Source: an uncultured Clostridia bacterium
GTDB lineage: Bacteria; Bacillota; Clostridia; TANB77; CAG-508
DNA length: 64,000 bases
NCBI GenBank assembly: GCA_934129745.1
Contig: CAKOWZ010000006.1
Location: 18,903-82,902, forward strand
Direction: 5' to 3'
The notes beneath the pieces are model-generated. The model was not told where the DNA came from, made no database searches, and saw nothing but the letters and a program-made list of their open reading frames with translations. Position 1 is the first letter of the stretch, and the number at the start of each line of letters is the position of its first letter. This document shows positions 1 through 9,579 of the stretch, piece by piece. The position numbers and the translations under genes are program-made.

Positions 1-283
1 CATCTTTTTTATCAAATATAGCTTCTTTAATCATATTTCCGCCAATAATCATTAATAAAATAAATGCTATCCAATGGTCAATATTTTTTACAAATTCACT
101 AAATGTTGTACCTAAAAAATATCCTAACATTGGCATTAAAGCTTGAAAAACTCCAAAATACAATGCAATTAAAATTCCATCATTCCAATTCATTTTTTTC
201 ATGGATAAACCTTTGCATATTGATACTGCAAAAGCATCCATTGCAAGTCCTATACCTATAAAAAATATTTCAAAAAAGCTCAT
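1..283 (-). CDS. mntP: Manganese efflux pump MntP (3' end cut by window)
   Basis: The first 94 residues of a polytopic membrane protein are visible; the rest lies left of position 1. The N-terminus reads MSFFEIFFIGIGLAMDAFAV, followed by SICKGLSMKK. This matches the first helix of MntP/YebN, whose Asp in a GLAMDAF context is conserved. The family exports Mn(II) across the cytoplasmic membrane. The start at 283 has a GGAGGG ribosome binding site 7 nt upstream. Mn riboswitches (yybP-ykoY) often precede this family, but I see no clear one before this copy. Confidence 0.85.
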   Translation of the reverse strand, partial: MSFFEIFFIGIGLAMDAFAVSICKGLSMKKMNWNDGILIALYFGVFQALMPMLGYFLGTTFSEFVKNIDHWIAFILLMIIGGNMIKEAIFDKKD

Positions 284-394
284 TTTTTTCCCTCCATTAA
301 TTGTCTTTTTCATTTTTATTCTTTTATATTAAGATATATTCTCTATATTATACAATATAAATTTAAACTTTTCTAGAGATTTTTTTAAATTGTT

Positions 395-674
395 ATGAAA
401 CATTTTTGGTTGGGCAATTTTGCTTTATTTTAAAAAACATTTACCCAAACTTTCTCGGAGAAAAGAATTAGTATTTTATAAAAAAGTAAATCCCGACATG
501 AGAATTAAAACATCCAACTACAGTAATTATCGTAACACTACACATAAACTTACCACAAACTTTACCGCGTTTGGAGGGTTTACTTTTTTAGAAAATAGCT
601 AATTTTTTCTCTCGGTGCTACCCTCAAAATGTTTTTTAAAATAAAGCAAACTTGCCCAACCAAAAGTATTTCAT
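395..674. repeat. 280-bp MITE-like element with long terminal inverted repeats
   Basis: The outer roughly 45 bp at 395-441 are repeated inverted at 626-674 with only a few mismatches (shared core GGTTGGGCAA and CTTTATTTTAAAAAACATTT). The inverted similarity continues inwards through an AAAAAGTAAA block on each side and a GAGAAAARAATTAG block. The whole segment could fold into one long imperfect hairpin. A 60-codon reading frame inside it spans the repeat and looks fortuitous. A smaller relative sits at 53598-53742. No transposase is present, so it would be non-autonomous. It fills most of the 466-bp gap between mntP and gerKA. Confidence 0.7.
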
Positions 675-680
675 CTACAC

Positions 681-709
681 GCATAATTTTAGAAAAATTG
701 TAAATACTA
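681..709 (+). promoter_or_regulatory. Possible sigma-G promoter of the germinant-receptor operon
   Basis: GCATA at 681-685 and AATACTA at 703-709 are separated by 17 nt. This resembles the forespore sigma-G consensus (GHATR, 17-18 nt, CATNNTA) with one mismatch. It lies 40 nt upstream of gerKA. Operons of this family are normally sigma-G dependent, so the position makes sense, but the match is short and unverified. Confidence 0.4.
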
Positions 710-749
710 TCCATACAAAACAAATAAAATAGAAAGGACCTTTTCATAA

Positions 750-2453
750 ATGAATAAAATAAAAGAATTATATAATAAATTCATAAAATATCATCCAACT
801 GAAAATTATAATTTTTTCCTTCAAACAGAAAACATCAAAAATATTGCAAAAATTCCTGTATCACCTGCAAAAGACTTGGAACCAACCAATTTTTCAGATA
901 AATTAAGTGAAAATTTAGATTTTTTAAAATTTAAATATAATAGTTTAATAAATAGTGATATTGTAATTCGTGAATTTGTATTAACTGCTCAAAATAAAGA
1001 ATATAATGCTGCACTTATATTTATTGATGGTATGGTTGATACAGCTATTATTAATGATTCTGTTTTACATCCTTTAATGCTTAGAAATAGAGCAAATACT
1101 TATACAGGTGAAAAACAGGTTGTTGAAGAATTTAATAATAATGATGTAATTATTAGAAAAATTAAAAATTTTAATTTAGATAAATACATTTTTAATCATT
1201 TAATACCACAAACAGATACTAAAAAAATCGAAAAATATGAAGATGGTATTTCTGGTATTAATATGGGAAACTGTTTACTTTTAGTTGATACTTTAAAAGT
1301 AGGTTATGATATTGATGTAAAAGGTTTTAAGCAAAGAAGTATTAGTTCTCCACAAAATGAGCTTGTTGTAAGAGGTTCTCAAGAGGCTTTTGTTGAAAAT
1401 ATTAGAACAAATACTTCTATATTAAGAAGGATTATTAATAATGAAAATTTTGTTATTGAAGATTGCTCTGTTGGAACTATTAGTAAAACCAAAATTGCTA
1501 TATGTTATTTAAAAGATATTGCAAACAATGACTTAGTTGCTGAAGTCAAATATAGAATCAATAATTTAGATGTTGATTATTTAATATCTTCTGGTGAATT
1601 AGAACAATTAATACAAGATAGTAGTTATAGTTTATTTCCCCAATTAATTGCTACTGAAAGACCTGATAAAACAACAACACATATATTAGAAGGACGTGTT
1701 GCAATAATTGTTAATGGTTCACCATATGTTTTAATTGCACCTGGTGTTTTGTCTGATTTTTTGTCATCTCCTGAAGATACAAATTATAGATTTCAATATT
1801 CAAATATGCTTAGACTAATAAGACTTATTGCATCTTTTTTTGCATTATTTTTACCAGGAATTTATATTGCAATTACTACTTATCATCATGAATTAATTCC
1901 TACTGAATTGTTATTTACAATTGAAGCAGCCCGTGAAACAGTACCTTTTCCGACAATTTTTGAAATATTATTAATGGAAGTTTCTTTTGAATTAATACGT
2001 GAAGCAGGAATCCGTGTTCCAACCCCAATTGGTCCTACAATTGGAATTGTTGGTGGATTAATTTTAGGTGATGCTGCTGTTAGTGCAAATTTGGTTAGTC
2101 CAATTTTAATTATAATTGTTGCAATTACTGCAATTTGTTCATTTAGTATTCCTGATTTATCATTAAACTTTGCAGTAAGAATTTGTAGATTTTTATATAT
2201 TATTCTTGGATATATGGCTGGATTTTTGGGAATTGCTGTTGGTGTATTTTTACAAATTTTATTCATTTGTGGTCTGAAATCATTTGGTTGTCCTTATGCA
2301 ACACCATATATGGTAAGTAATAATAAATGTTCTTCAACATCTTACTTTTTACCACCTATTTGGAAAAGAGAAAAACGTTCAAGTATTTTTGCACCTAAGA
2401 AGAAATATTCACAAGGTAAATTTAGTATGTTGTGGAAAAGGAGTGGAAATTAA
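750..2453 (+). CDS. gerKA: Spore germinant receptor A subunit (GerA family)
   Basis: This 567-residue protein has the GerA/SpoVAF architecture: a soluble N-terminal part (about 1-320) then a hydrophobic part with several membrane helices from about 340. Diagnostic stretches include LEGRVAIIVNGSPYVLIAPG and VPTPIGPTIGIVGGLILGDA. With the B and C subunits the family forms inner-spore-membrane receptors that sense germinants. The gene is first in a tight operon; its TAA overlaps the ATG of the next gene (TAATG). The start at 750 follows AAAGGA. Which receptor paralogue this is (Ger A/B/K) cannot be decided from sequence, so the symbol is only a family label. Confidence 0.93.
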   Translation: MNKIKELYNKFIKYHPTENYNFFLQTENIKNIAKIPVSPAKDLEPTNFSDKLSENLDFLKFKYNSLINSDIVIREFVLTAQNKEYNAALIFIDGMVDTAIINDSVLHPLMLRNRANTYTGEKQVVEEFNNNDVIIRKIKNFNLDKYIFNHLIPQTDTKKIEKYEDGISGINMGNCLLLVDTLKVGYDIDVKGFKQRSISSPQNELVVRGSQEAFVENIRTNTSILRRIINNENFVIEDCSVGTISKTKIAICYLKDIANNDLVAEVKYRINNLDVDYLISSGELEQLIQDSSYSLFPQLIATERPDKTTTHILEGRVAIIVNGSPYVLIAPGVLSDFLSSPEDTNYRFQYSNMLRLIRLIASFFALFLPGIYIAITTYHHELIPTELLFTIEAARETVPFPTIFEILLMEVSFELIREAGIRVPTPIGPTIGIVGGLILGDAAVSANLVSPILIIIVAITAICSFSIPDLSLNFAVRICRFLYIILGYMAGFLGIAVGVFLQILFICGLKSFGCPYATPYMVSNNKCSSTSYFLPPIWKREKRSSIFAPKKKYSQGKFSMLWKRSGN

Positions 2454-3571
2454 TGAATATTGAAAAAATAGGCTTATTTGAAGCAATTGCACTTATTTCA
2501 ATTGTTATGATAAATAAAATTATTTTAAACACCCCAAAAGAAATAATATCATCAATAGGTTCATCTGCATGGATAAATGTTTTTTATATTTCAATAATTG
2601 CAATAATATTTGTTTGTATACTTGCTAAATTATTTAAAAATTTCCAAGGACATGATATATTATATGTTTCTGAGTATTTAGGTGGAAATACCTTAAAAAA
2701 TATAATTGGAATTCTTCACTTTTTATTATTATTACTAGTTCCAGTTTTTGTTATAAAAAACTTTTCTGAAACATTAAGATTAATATATTTTCGTTCATCA
2801 CCAACTTTATATATATTATTGTTTTTTATAATTTGCAGTATGATAGCAAATCGTTTTTCATTAAAGGTTTTATCAAAAGTAAATTTAATATTAATGCCAA
2901 TTATTTTACTTAGTATAATTATAATATTAATATCTTCAATAAAAGATTTTGTTCCTGAGAGAATATTTCCTATATTAGGATATGGAGTTAATAAAACATT
3001 TTTTTCAGGTTTAAGTAATTTATTTAGTTTTTCTGGAATAGGATATTTACTTTTTCTTAATCCTCTTATTGATAAAACTAAAAATTTTAAAAAGATATCT
3101 ATAATATCTATTACAATATCTGCATTTTGCCTATTTTTTAGTGTGATTTGCATACTTTTATCACTTTCTTATACTTTTCAAAGTGGAGAAAATTTTTCAC
3201 TTTATTTACTAACTAGAAATTTATCTTATGGGAGATTTGTACAAAGAGTTGACGCAATATTTATATTTATTTGGATATTATCAACTATATCTTATATTTG
3301 TATTGCTATGAATTTTTTATTATATATTTTTAAAAGATTGACAAATATAACTGATACCACTCATATTAATTTTACTTTACACCTGATCATTCTATCAATA
3401 CTTTTATTACCTATTAATCAAAGTATTGTTACTAAAGTTTTAGGTACTGTAGTTAGAGATTCTGTATTATGTTTAACTTTTGGAAGTAGTATAATCATTT
3501 TAATTTTAGCTAATATAAAGAAAAAAACAATTAAGAAAATGAGAAAGGAAGTGAGTACTTATGAGAACTAA
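2453..3571 (+). CDS. gerKB: Spore germinant receptor B subunit (GerAB/GerKB family)
   Basis: This 372-residue integral membrane protein has about ten hydrophobic segments and belongs to the APC-superfamily spore permease family. The B subunit is the one usually linked to germinant binding. I chose ATG 2453, which overlaps the gerKA stop and has AAAGGAG 9 nt upstream. An upstream in-frame GTG at 2432 lies before that ribosome binding site. The 3' end overlaps gerKC by 11 bp, so the three genes are translationally coupled. Confidence 0.92.
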   Translation: MNIEKIGLFEAIALISIVMINKIILNTPKEIISSIGSSAWINVFYISIIAIIFVCILAKLFKNFQGHDILYVSEYLGGNTLKNIIGILHFLLLLLVPVFVIKNFSETLRLIYFRSSPTLYILLFFIICSMIANRFSLKVLSKVNLILMPIILLSIIIILISSIKDFVPERIFPILGYGVNKTFFSGLSNLFSFSGIGYLLFLNPLIDKTKNFKKISIISITISAFCLFFSVICILLSLSYTFQSGENFSLYLLTRNLSYGRFVQRVDAIFIFIWILSTISYICIAMNFLLYIFKRLTNITDTTHINFTLHLIILSILLLPINQSIVTKVLGTVVRDSVLCLTFGSSIIILILANIKKKTIKKMRKEVSTYEN

Positions 3572-4952
3572 TAAAATTTTGCTTATTTTATGTATTCTTT
3601 CAATTATTGTTATATCACTTTCAGGGTGTTATGACTCCCGTAATATAGAAAATCTTGCTTATGCAACTGCTCTTGGTTTAGACATTTCTCCAAATGATAT
3701 GTTACTAATAACTCTTCAAATTTCAATTCCTAGTTCTAGTTCTGATAATGGAAGCAGTCAGTCTAACAAAACTGATACAATAACTGTTGAATGTTCTAGT
3801 ATAAGTTCTGGACTTTCTTTAATTAATAGTTATGTTAGTAAAGAAATTAATTTATCTCATTGTAAAGTTATTGTCTTTTCTGAGAAATTGGCTGAGCAGG
3901 GAATTTCTGAACATATTGATACATTAAAAAATAATATTGAAATACGTTCTGATTGTAACATTATTATTTCCAAATGTAGAGCAAAAGACTTTATTGAAAA
4001 TGCTTCTCCATCTTTTGAAACATTAACTGCAAGATATTATGAAGTTGCATTATCCTCAACTGAATATACTGGTTATACAACTTCTACTGAATTGATTGAT
4101 TTTTTTGGTAATATGAAAAATGATTTTATTCAAGCTAGTGCTATTTTGGGTGGAATTAATAATATTGATCCAAGTTCTAGTAATTATAAAAATAGTAATA
4201 GTTCTGGTAATGAATCTAATCAAATTTCTGAAAATAGCTCGAAAAATAATTCTGGAAGTGGTTCAGAAAATAACTCTGAAAGTGATTCCGAAAGTGGTTC
4301 TAAAGAAATTTCTAAAAATAATTCAAATAACAATTCTGATATTAATTCAAATATACAGCCACTATCATCTGATGGAAATTATGTTGCAGGTGAAACACCA
4401 ATTACAAATTCAAATTCAATTGAAACATTTGGAACTGCTGTATTTTATGATGATAAATTAGTTGGAGAACTTACAGGAATTGAAACATTATGCCATTTAA
4501 TAGTTACTGGTACTTTAAATAGATGTACCATTTCTGTCCAAAATCCTTTTGATATAAATTCAACTATTGATTTATATATTCATCAAAAACAGAAACCTAA
4601 AATAAATTTGGATTTTATTAATGGTACACCATATATTTCAATTGAAGTTTTTCTTGAAGGATATGGTTTAACATTAAATAAGCATATTGATTATAGTTCT
4701 CCTGTCACATTAGAACAAATAAATAAATCTGCTGAACAATATTTGAAATCTGAATTAGAAAACTATTTATACAAAACTTCAAAAGAATTTAAATCAGATA
4801 TTGCCGGATTTGGGAAATATGCTTTATCTAAATATTTGACTATTGATAAATGGCATAAATCAAATTGGCTTGAAAATTATAAAAATTCTTTTTTTGATGT
4901 TACAGTAAATGTTAATATAAAATCTGGATATGAATTTAATAATGTACCTTAA
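3561..4952 (+). CDS. gerKC: Spore germinant receptor C subunit, lipoprotein
   Basis: This 463-residue GerAC-family protein has a lipoprotein signal: a hydrophobic stretch, then LSGC with the lipobox Cys at about 23, followed by YDSRNIENL, typical of the family. The C-terminal half keeps the conserved domain near GTAVFYDDKLVGEL. Between about residues 195 and 280 lies a Ser/Asn/Glu-rich low-complexity linker that makes the protein longer than usual (about 370-400). It is presumably anchored on the outer face of the inner spore membrane. It ends the receptor trio and is followed by a small membrane ORF. Confidence 0.92.
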   Translation: MRTNKILLILCILSIIVISLSGCYDSRNIENLAYATALGLDISPNDMLLITLQISIPSSSSDNGSSQSNKTDTITVECSSISSGLSLINSYVSKEINLSHCKVIVFSEKLAEQGISEHIDTLKNNIEIRSDCNIIISKCRAKDFIENASPSFETLTARYYEVALSSTEYTGYTTSTELIDFFGNMKNDFIQASAILGGINNIDPSSSNYKNSNSSGNESNQISENSSKNNSGSGSENNSESDSESGSKEISKNNSNNNSDINSNIQPLSSDGNYVAGETPITNSNSIETFGTAVFYDDKLVGELTGIETLCHLIVTGTLNRCTISVQNPFDINSTIDLYIHQKQKPKINLDFINGTPYISIEVFLEGYGLTLNKHIDYSSPVTLEQINKSAEQYLKSELENYLYKTSKEFKSDIAGFGKYALSKYLTIDKWHKSNWLENYKNSFFDVTVNVNIKSGYEFNNVP

Positions 4953-5047
4953 AGATTTATAATCAATTTTTATTAGTATATCTTAAATATCATAACAGAA
5001 TTATATATTATTATAATAAATATTATTAAATCTATAGGAGGAAAAAT

Positions 5048-5215
5048 TTGAAAGTTTTAGTATGTATTTTTAGTTTTTTGGTTTTATTTAAAAATATTTC
5101 ATACTCTGTTTATGAATATAAAGTTAACCAAAATATTATTGGTAGTCTTGCAATTGCAATTTTAAATATAATATGTATTATTTTTATTAATACTGTACTA
5201 TTTTTTTCTAAATAA
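5048..5215 (+). CDS. 55-aa two-helix membrane protein, candidate receptor D subunit
   Basis: A TTG start at 5048 is preceded by a perfect AGGAGG at 5036-5041. The reading frame encodes 55 residues: a hydrophobic segment (MKVLVCIFSFLVLF), a short polar loop (about residues 20-29) and a second hydrophobic segment rich in Ile/Leu. Its position right after the C subunit and before a terminator matches the small two-transmembrane D subunits described for some Bacillus germinant receptors. That role is an inference from size, topology and location. The TTG start and short length make it easy to miss. Confidence 0.6.
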   Translation: MKVLVCIFSFLVLFKNISYSVYEYKVNQNIIGSLAIAILNIICIIFINTVLFFSK

Positions 5216-5227
5216 CATAAAAGTTTG

Positions 5228-5277
5228 AGGTTCCTAAAATGCCTGATATTTGAGCATTTTAGAAACCTTATTTTTTT
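5228..5277 (+). terminator. Rho-independent terminator of the ger operon
   Basis: A 15-bp stem with one mismatch (AGGTTCCTAAAATGC paired with GCATTTTAGAAACCT) is followed by a run of T. It closes the gerKA-B-C and small-ORF transcript and faces the convergent rnr gene. Confidence 0.85.
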
Positions 5278-5328
5278 GAAGATTTTTAAAATATTCCTAT
5301 TTTTTTGCTAATACATATTATATTGTAA

Positions 5329-7683
5329 TTAATCTAAAACTCTAGCAAAAGAAATTCTTCTAATATCTTTATTAGCTTCAATAACTTTTATCTTCATTTT
5401 CTCACCTATATTTAATATATCTCCACTATTCTCCCCTATCAATTGTTTATGTTCTTCATCATATATGAAAAACTCATTACCTAAATTTTCAAATCTAATA
5501 AGTCCTTCAACAGTATTTTCAAGTTCAACAAATACACCAAAAGATGTTATATTAGAAATAATTCCTTCATATTCTTCTCCAATTTTAGAGCTCATATATT
5601 CAGCTTTTTTAACATCTATGCTATCTCTTTCAACTTTTTGAGCAATTTTTTCTCTTTCTGATGAAGTTTTAGCATATTTAGTTGCCTGTTCTGAATATTT
5701 TTCTATATCATCATCTGATAAAACATAATTTCTTTCTATATATTTCGAAATAATCCTGTGTATAAATAAATCTGGATATCTTCTAATTGGTGATGTAAAA
5801 TGGCAATAATATTTGCTTGCAATACCAAAATGTCCACGATTTTCACTTTCATATTGAGCAATTTTCAATGTTCTTAAAATCAAATTTGATACAACTCTTT
5901 CTTCTGGTTTTCCTTTCACTTCTTCTAAAACTTGTGCAAATGCTTTTGGATGTATATTATCTTTATTTGCTTTAATTGAATATCCCAAATTCCAAATAAA
6001 AGTATTTAATTCTCTTATTTTATCAATATCTGGTTCAGGATGAACTCTATAAATAAATGGTGCTTCAAGCCAATAAAATTTTTCTGCAACTGTTTCATTT
6101 GCAATCAACATAAATTGTTCTATAATTTCATTAGCAAATGTAATTTCATATTTTTTGACATCAATTGCAATTCCATTTTCATCTAAAATTATTTTACTTT
6201 CTGGAATATCTAATTCTAAGCTTCCATCTTTTTCTCTTTTTGATTTTAGAATTTCTGCCAATTGTTTCATTAATTTGAAATGATTAAAATATTTTTCATA
6301 TTGTTTTACAATTTCAATATCCTGTTCTGATAATTCATCTGAATCTGATTCCAAATATTTTAAAATTTTATAAACATTTGCATAAGACATCCTTTTTGTA
6401 ACTTTAATAATACTTTTTCTAATATCTGATGAAATAACTTGTCCTTTATCATTTATTTCCATAATAACAGATAAAGCAAATCTATCTTTTCCTTCATTTA
6501 AACTACATATACCATTAGACAACTCTTTAGGTAACATTGGAATTACTCTATCCATCATATATACACTTGTCCCTCTAATAATAGCTTCTTTATCTAATTG
6601 AGAGTTTTCTGTAACATAATTACTAACATCAGCAATATGGACTCCAAGAACATAATTACCGTCTTCATTTTTTTCCACACAAACAGCATCATCTAAATCT
6701 TTTGCATCTTCACCATCAATTGTAAACATTTCTTTTTCTCTTAAATCTAACCTTGTTTTTAAATCTTGATTTGTTAAATTTAACCCTAATTCTAAATCTC
6801 CTTTTGTTTTAATAGAATTTCCACTTATAATTTTTGCTTCTTTTAAAACTGGTTCTGGGAATTCATATGGTAAATCATATTCTTTTATAAGACTTAACAT
6901 ATCTACACCTGCTTGGTCTTTGTTTCCCAATATTTCAACAATTTTTCCTTCTACTTTTTTTCCTTTTTCTGCAAATTTAGTAATTTTAACTACAACCTTT
7001 TGATTATTTTTTGCTTTTCCAAAATTACTTTTTGAGATAAATATATCTGAGCCAAATTTTTTGTCATCTGGTACAACAAATCCAAAATTTCTATTATTTT
7101 GAAATACACCTACTACTGTGTTTTTCTCATGTTTTAGAATTTTTACAACAATTCCCTCTTTATGTTGTATAACTTCATTTTTTGTTTTAACAGATTGATT
7201 TATCACATTTTTTTCTATATTAAATTCACCTATTTCACTTTTTTCTTTTTTAGATTTAGTCCCTACATATTCTTTTCCTTTTGATTGGATTTTTTTATAA
7301 TCTTCAGATTCTATTATTTTTACAACAACCTCATCTCCATTTAAAGCACCATTTACATTATTAGGTGAAATAAATATTTCTTCTTCATCATTTCCATTTA
7401 CAATTTTAACAAAACCAAATCCTTTTTGTTTTAAAGAAATAATTCCTGTTTTATATATGTTTTCATCAATTAACATATATTTTCCTTTTTTTGTTTCCTG
7501 AACTTTCATTTCATTTTCTAATTCTTTTAAAATATTATGAAATTCAGAATATTTTTGTTTTGGAACACCTAAAATAAATGCCATATCTTTAGCTTTCATA
7601 GGTACATATTTTTCATTACTCATAAAATTTATAATATTCTGTTTATTTTCTGTTTTTATGTTTTCTTTTACATTCTCTTCCAT
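5329..7683 (-). CDS. rnr: Ribonuclease R
   Basis: This 784-residue RNase II-family 3'-5' exoribonuclease degrades structured RNA. An N-terminal winged-helix-like region is followed by cold-shock domains. The catalytic RNB domain contains DGEDAKDLDD at about 323-332, the Asp cluster that binds Mg. A C-terminal S1 domain starts at about 697 (EEYEGIISNITSFGVFVEL). The start at 7683 has AAGGAG 9 nt upstream. It lies downstream of secG, the usual secG-rnr pairing of Firmicutes (smpB is not in this window). Confidence 0.96.
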   Translation of the reverse strand: MEENVKENIKTENKQNIINFMSNEKYVPMKAKDMAFILGVPKQKYSEFHNILKELENEMKVQETKKGKYMLIDENIYKTGIISLKQKGFGFVKIVNGNDEEEIFISPNNVNGALNGDEVVVKIIESEDYKKIQSKGKEYVGTKSKKEKSEIGEFNIEKNVINQSVKTKNEVIQHKEGIVVKILKHEKNTVVGVFQNNRNFGFVVPDDKKFGSDIFISKSNFGKAKNNQKVVVKITKFAEKGKKVEGKIVEILGNKDQAGVDMLSLIKEYDLPYEFPEPVLKEAKIISGNSIKTKGDLELGLNLTNQDLKTRLDLREKEMFTIDGEDAKDLDDAVCVEKNEDGNYVLGVHIADVSNYVTENSQLDKEAIIRGTSVYMMDRVIPMLPKELSNGICSLNEGKDRFALSVIMEINDKGQVISSDIRKSIIKVTKRMSYANVYKILKYLESDSDELSEQDIEIVKQYEKYFNHFKLMKQLAEILKSKREKDGSLELDIPESKIILDENGIAIDVKKYEITFANEIIEQFMLIANETVAEKFYWLEAPFIYRVHPEPDIDKIRELNTFIWNLGYSIKANKDNIHPKAFAQVLEEVKGKPEERVVSNLILRTLKIAQYESENRGHFGIASKYYCHFTSPIRRYPDLFIHRIISKYIERNYVLSDDDIEKYSEQATKYAKTSSEREKIAQKVERDSIDVKKAEYMSSKIGEEYEGIISNITSFGVFVELENTVEGLIRFENLGNEFFIYDEEHKQLIGENSGDILNIGEKMKIKVIEANKDIRRISFARVLD

Positions 7684-7777
7684 TACAAACTTCTCCTTAA
7701 TCTATTTTAAAATTAAATCAAGAAAAGATAGTAAACCCATAGCCTACTATCTTTTCACATACCAAATTATTCAAAAA

Positions 7778-8026
7778 TTACATAACATACAATATTCCTA
7801 AGATAACAGAAACAACAATAAAGGCTGCACCTAGTAAAATTGTTGTTCTTTTCATTTTACCTTCTTTAGTTCTTCCTTTATTTTTCTCATAAAAATTATT
7901 AGTTGAAGAACCCATAATTGCTTCTGAAGCTCCATTTGAATCTTTAGTTTGTACAGTAGCTATTATAATTAACGCTATACAAATTATTATATAAATTGCT
8001 AATACTATATATTTTAATACTGCCAT
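7778..8026 (-). CDS. secG: Preprotein translocase subunit SecG
   Basis: This 82-residue protein has two membrane helices around a polar loop with the motif GSSTNNFYEK, a SecG signature. It is an accessory subunit of the SecYEG channel. I placed the start at the second in-frame ATG (8026), because GGAGAG lies 7 nt before it. An ATG at 8041 would add five residues and has a less well placed AAAGGA. Confidence 0.9.
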   Translation of the reverse strand: MAVLKYIVLAIYIIICIALIIIATVQTKDSNGASEAIMGSSTNNFYEKNKGRTKEGKMKRTTILLGAAFIVVSVILGILYVM

Positions 8027-8062
8027 TTTTACACTCTCCATTCATATATTTTTCCTTTGCTA

Positions 8063-8091
8063 ATTGTAGCATACATTTTTTTTAATTGCAA
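8063..8091 (-). promoter_or_regulatory. Sigma-A promoter of secG-rnr
   Basis: TTGCAA (8086-8091), a 17-nt spacer and TACAAT (8063-8068) read on the minus strand upstream of secG. Confidence 0.6.
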
Positions 8092-8167
8092 TTATTTTTT
8101 ATTAAAATAATGTTTTTTATTTTTGTTAAACTAGTATTTCAGCCTTATTTAAAAAATAACTAATTTA

Positions 8168-9511
8168 TTAAGCACTTTCCATTCCTGTATCTTTGTTTGT
8201 TCTAATTCTTTGGTTTGTTTTTCTTGAAGTTTTATTATTATTAATAAAGACTTTTGGCTCTTCTCCATTTTCTACTGTTTCTTTAGTAATAATACATGTT
8301 TCAATATTAGGGTTTGATGGAATTTCAAACATTATATCTCTCATTATATCTTCAAAAATTGAACGAAGTCCTCTTGCACCAGTTTTTCTTTCAATTGCTT
8401 TATCAACAATTGCTTCTAATGCTTCATCTTCAAAATCAAGTTGAACACCATCTAATTCAAACAATTTTTTATATTGTTTAACAAGTGCATTACGTGGTTT
8501 TGTAACAATTTGCATTAATGCTTCTCTATCTAAATCTTGCAAAGTTGCAACAATTGGTAGTCTTCCTACAAATTCTGGAATTAAACCAAATTTTAGTAAA
8601 TCTTGAGGTAATAATTCACTAAATACTTTTGCTTTATCTATTTCTTTTTGGCTTTCAATTTTTGCCCCAAATCCAATAGATTTTTTTCCGATTCTATCAT
8701 TTATTAATTTATCTAGTCCTTCAAAAGCACCACCACAAATAAATAATATATTTTCTGTATTTATTTGTATAAATTCTTGATGTGGATGTTTTCTTCCTCC
8801 TTGTGGTGGAACTGATGCTACAGTACCTTCAATAATTTTTAATAATGCTTGTTGTACACCTTCTCCACTTACATCTCTTGTTATTGATGGATTTTCTGAT
8901 TTTCTTGTTATTTTATCTATTTCATCTATATAAATTATTCCTCTTTCTGCTTTTTCAACATCATAATCAGCTGCTTGAATTAATTTTAATAAAATATTTT
9001 CAACATCTTCTCCAACATATCCAGCTTCTGTTAATGTTGTTGCATCAGCAATTGCAAATGGAACATTTAACACTTTTGCTAATGTTTGGGCAAGTAATGT
9101 TTTTCCACATCCTGTTGGTCCTAGTAATAATACATTACTTTTCTTGATTTCAACATCACTATTATTACTATTGTTTTGTTCTAATATAAATTCATTGTTA
9201 CTAATTCTTTTATAATGATTATATACTGCAACAGAAAGTGTTTTTTTAGCTTCTTCTTGACCTATAACATATTCATCTAATACTTTTTTAATTTCTTGTG
9301 GTGTAGGTAATTTATCTCCATCATCTAAAGTATATGCCATATCATCATCTTCATATAAGTCTTCATCTATTATTGTATTACAAACAGCAATACATTCATT
9401 ACAAATGTACACTCCTGGTCCTGCTATAATCCTTTGTACAGCTTCTTGTGTTTTACCACAAAAAGAACATCTAATACTTTTGCTTGGTTCTTTAATATTT
9501 GGCATTTTCAC
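8168..9511 (-). CDS. clpX: ATP-dependent Clp protease ATP-binding subunit ClpX
   Basis: This 447-residue AAA+ unfoldase feeds substrates to ClpP. An N-terminal zinc-binding domain has CSFC at about 15-18 and CNEC at about 37-40. Walker A is GPTGCGKT at about 131-138 and Walker B is IIYIDEID. The pore and sensor regions continue through GGRKHPHQEF and EFVGRLP. It lies downstream of clpP and tig. The start is GTG 9511 or ATG 9505; neither has a nearby Shine-Dalgarno. A strong AAAGGAG lies about 80 nt upstream, separated by a foldable 36-bp duplication (see findings). Confidence 0.96.
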   Translation of the reverse strand: MKMPNIKEPSKSIRCSFCGKTQEAVQRIIAGPGVYICNECIAVCNTIIDEDLYEDDDMAYTLDDGDKLPTPQEIKKVLDEYVIGQEEAKKTLSVAVYNHYKRISNNEFILEQNNSNNSDVEIKKSNVLLLGPTGCGKTLLAQTLAKVLNVPFAIADATTLTEAGYVGEDVENILLKLIQAADYDVEKAERGIIYIDEIDKITRKSENPSITRDVSGEGVQQALLKIIEGTVASVPPQGGRKHPHQEFIQINTENILFICGGAFEGLDKLINDRIGKKSIGFGAKIESQKEIDKAKVFSELLPQDLLKFGLIPEFVGRLPIVATLQDLDREALMQIVTKPRNALVKQYKKLFELDGVQLDFEDEALEAIVDKAIERKTGARGLRSIFEDIMRDIMFEIPSNPNIETCIITKETVENGEEPKVFINNNKTSRKTNQRIRTNKDTGMESA

Positions 9512-9579
9512 ATTACATGAAATTTAAATTTTAAAATTTGTTTTTCACATTACATAAAAATTTAAATTCTAAAATTTAA
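9505..9579. repeat. 36-bp imperfect tandem duplication in the clpX leader
   Basis: Copies at 9505-9540 and 9542-9579 both begin TTTTCACATTACAT and continue with the same AT-rich block, differing at a few positions. On the transcribed strand, the sequence just upstream of the outer copy also pairs with the inner copy, giving a roughly 20-bp imperfect stem between ribosome binding site and start codon. Confidence 0.75.

Noticed and set aside
420..602. 60-codon plus-strand frame
   Set aside because: It lies across the inverted-repeat element, has no ribosome binding site and follows the repeat sequence, so it is not treated as a gene.
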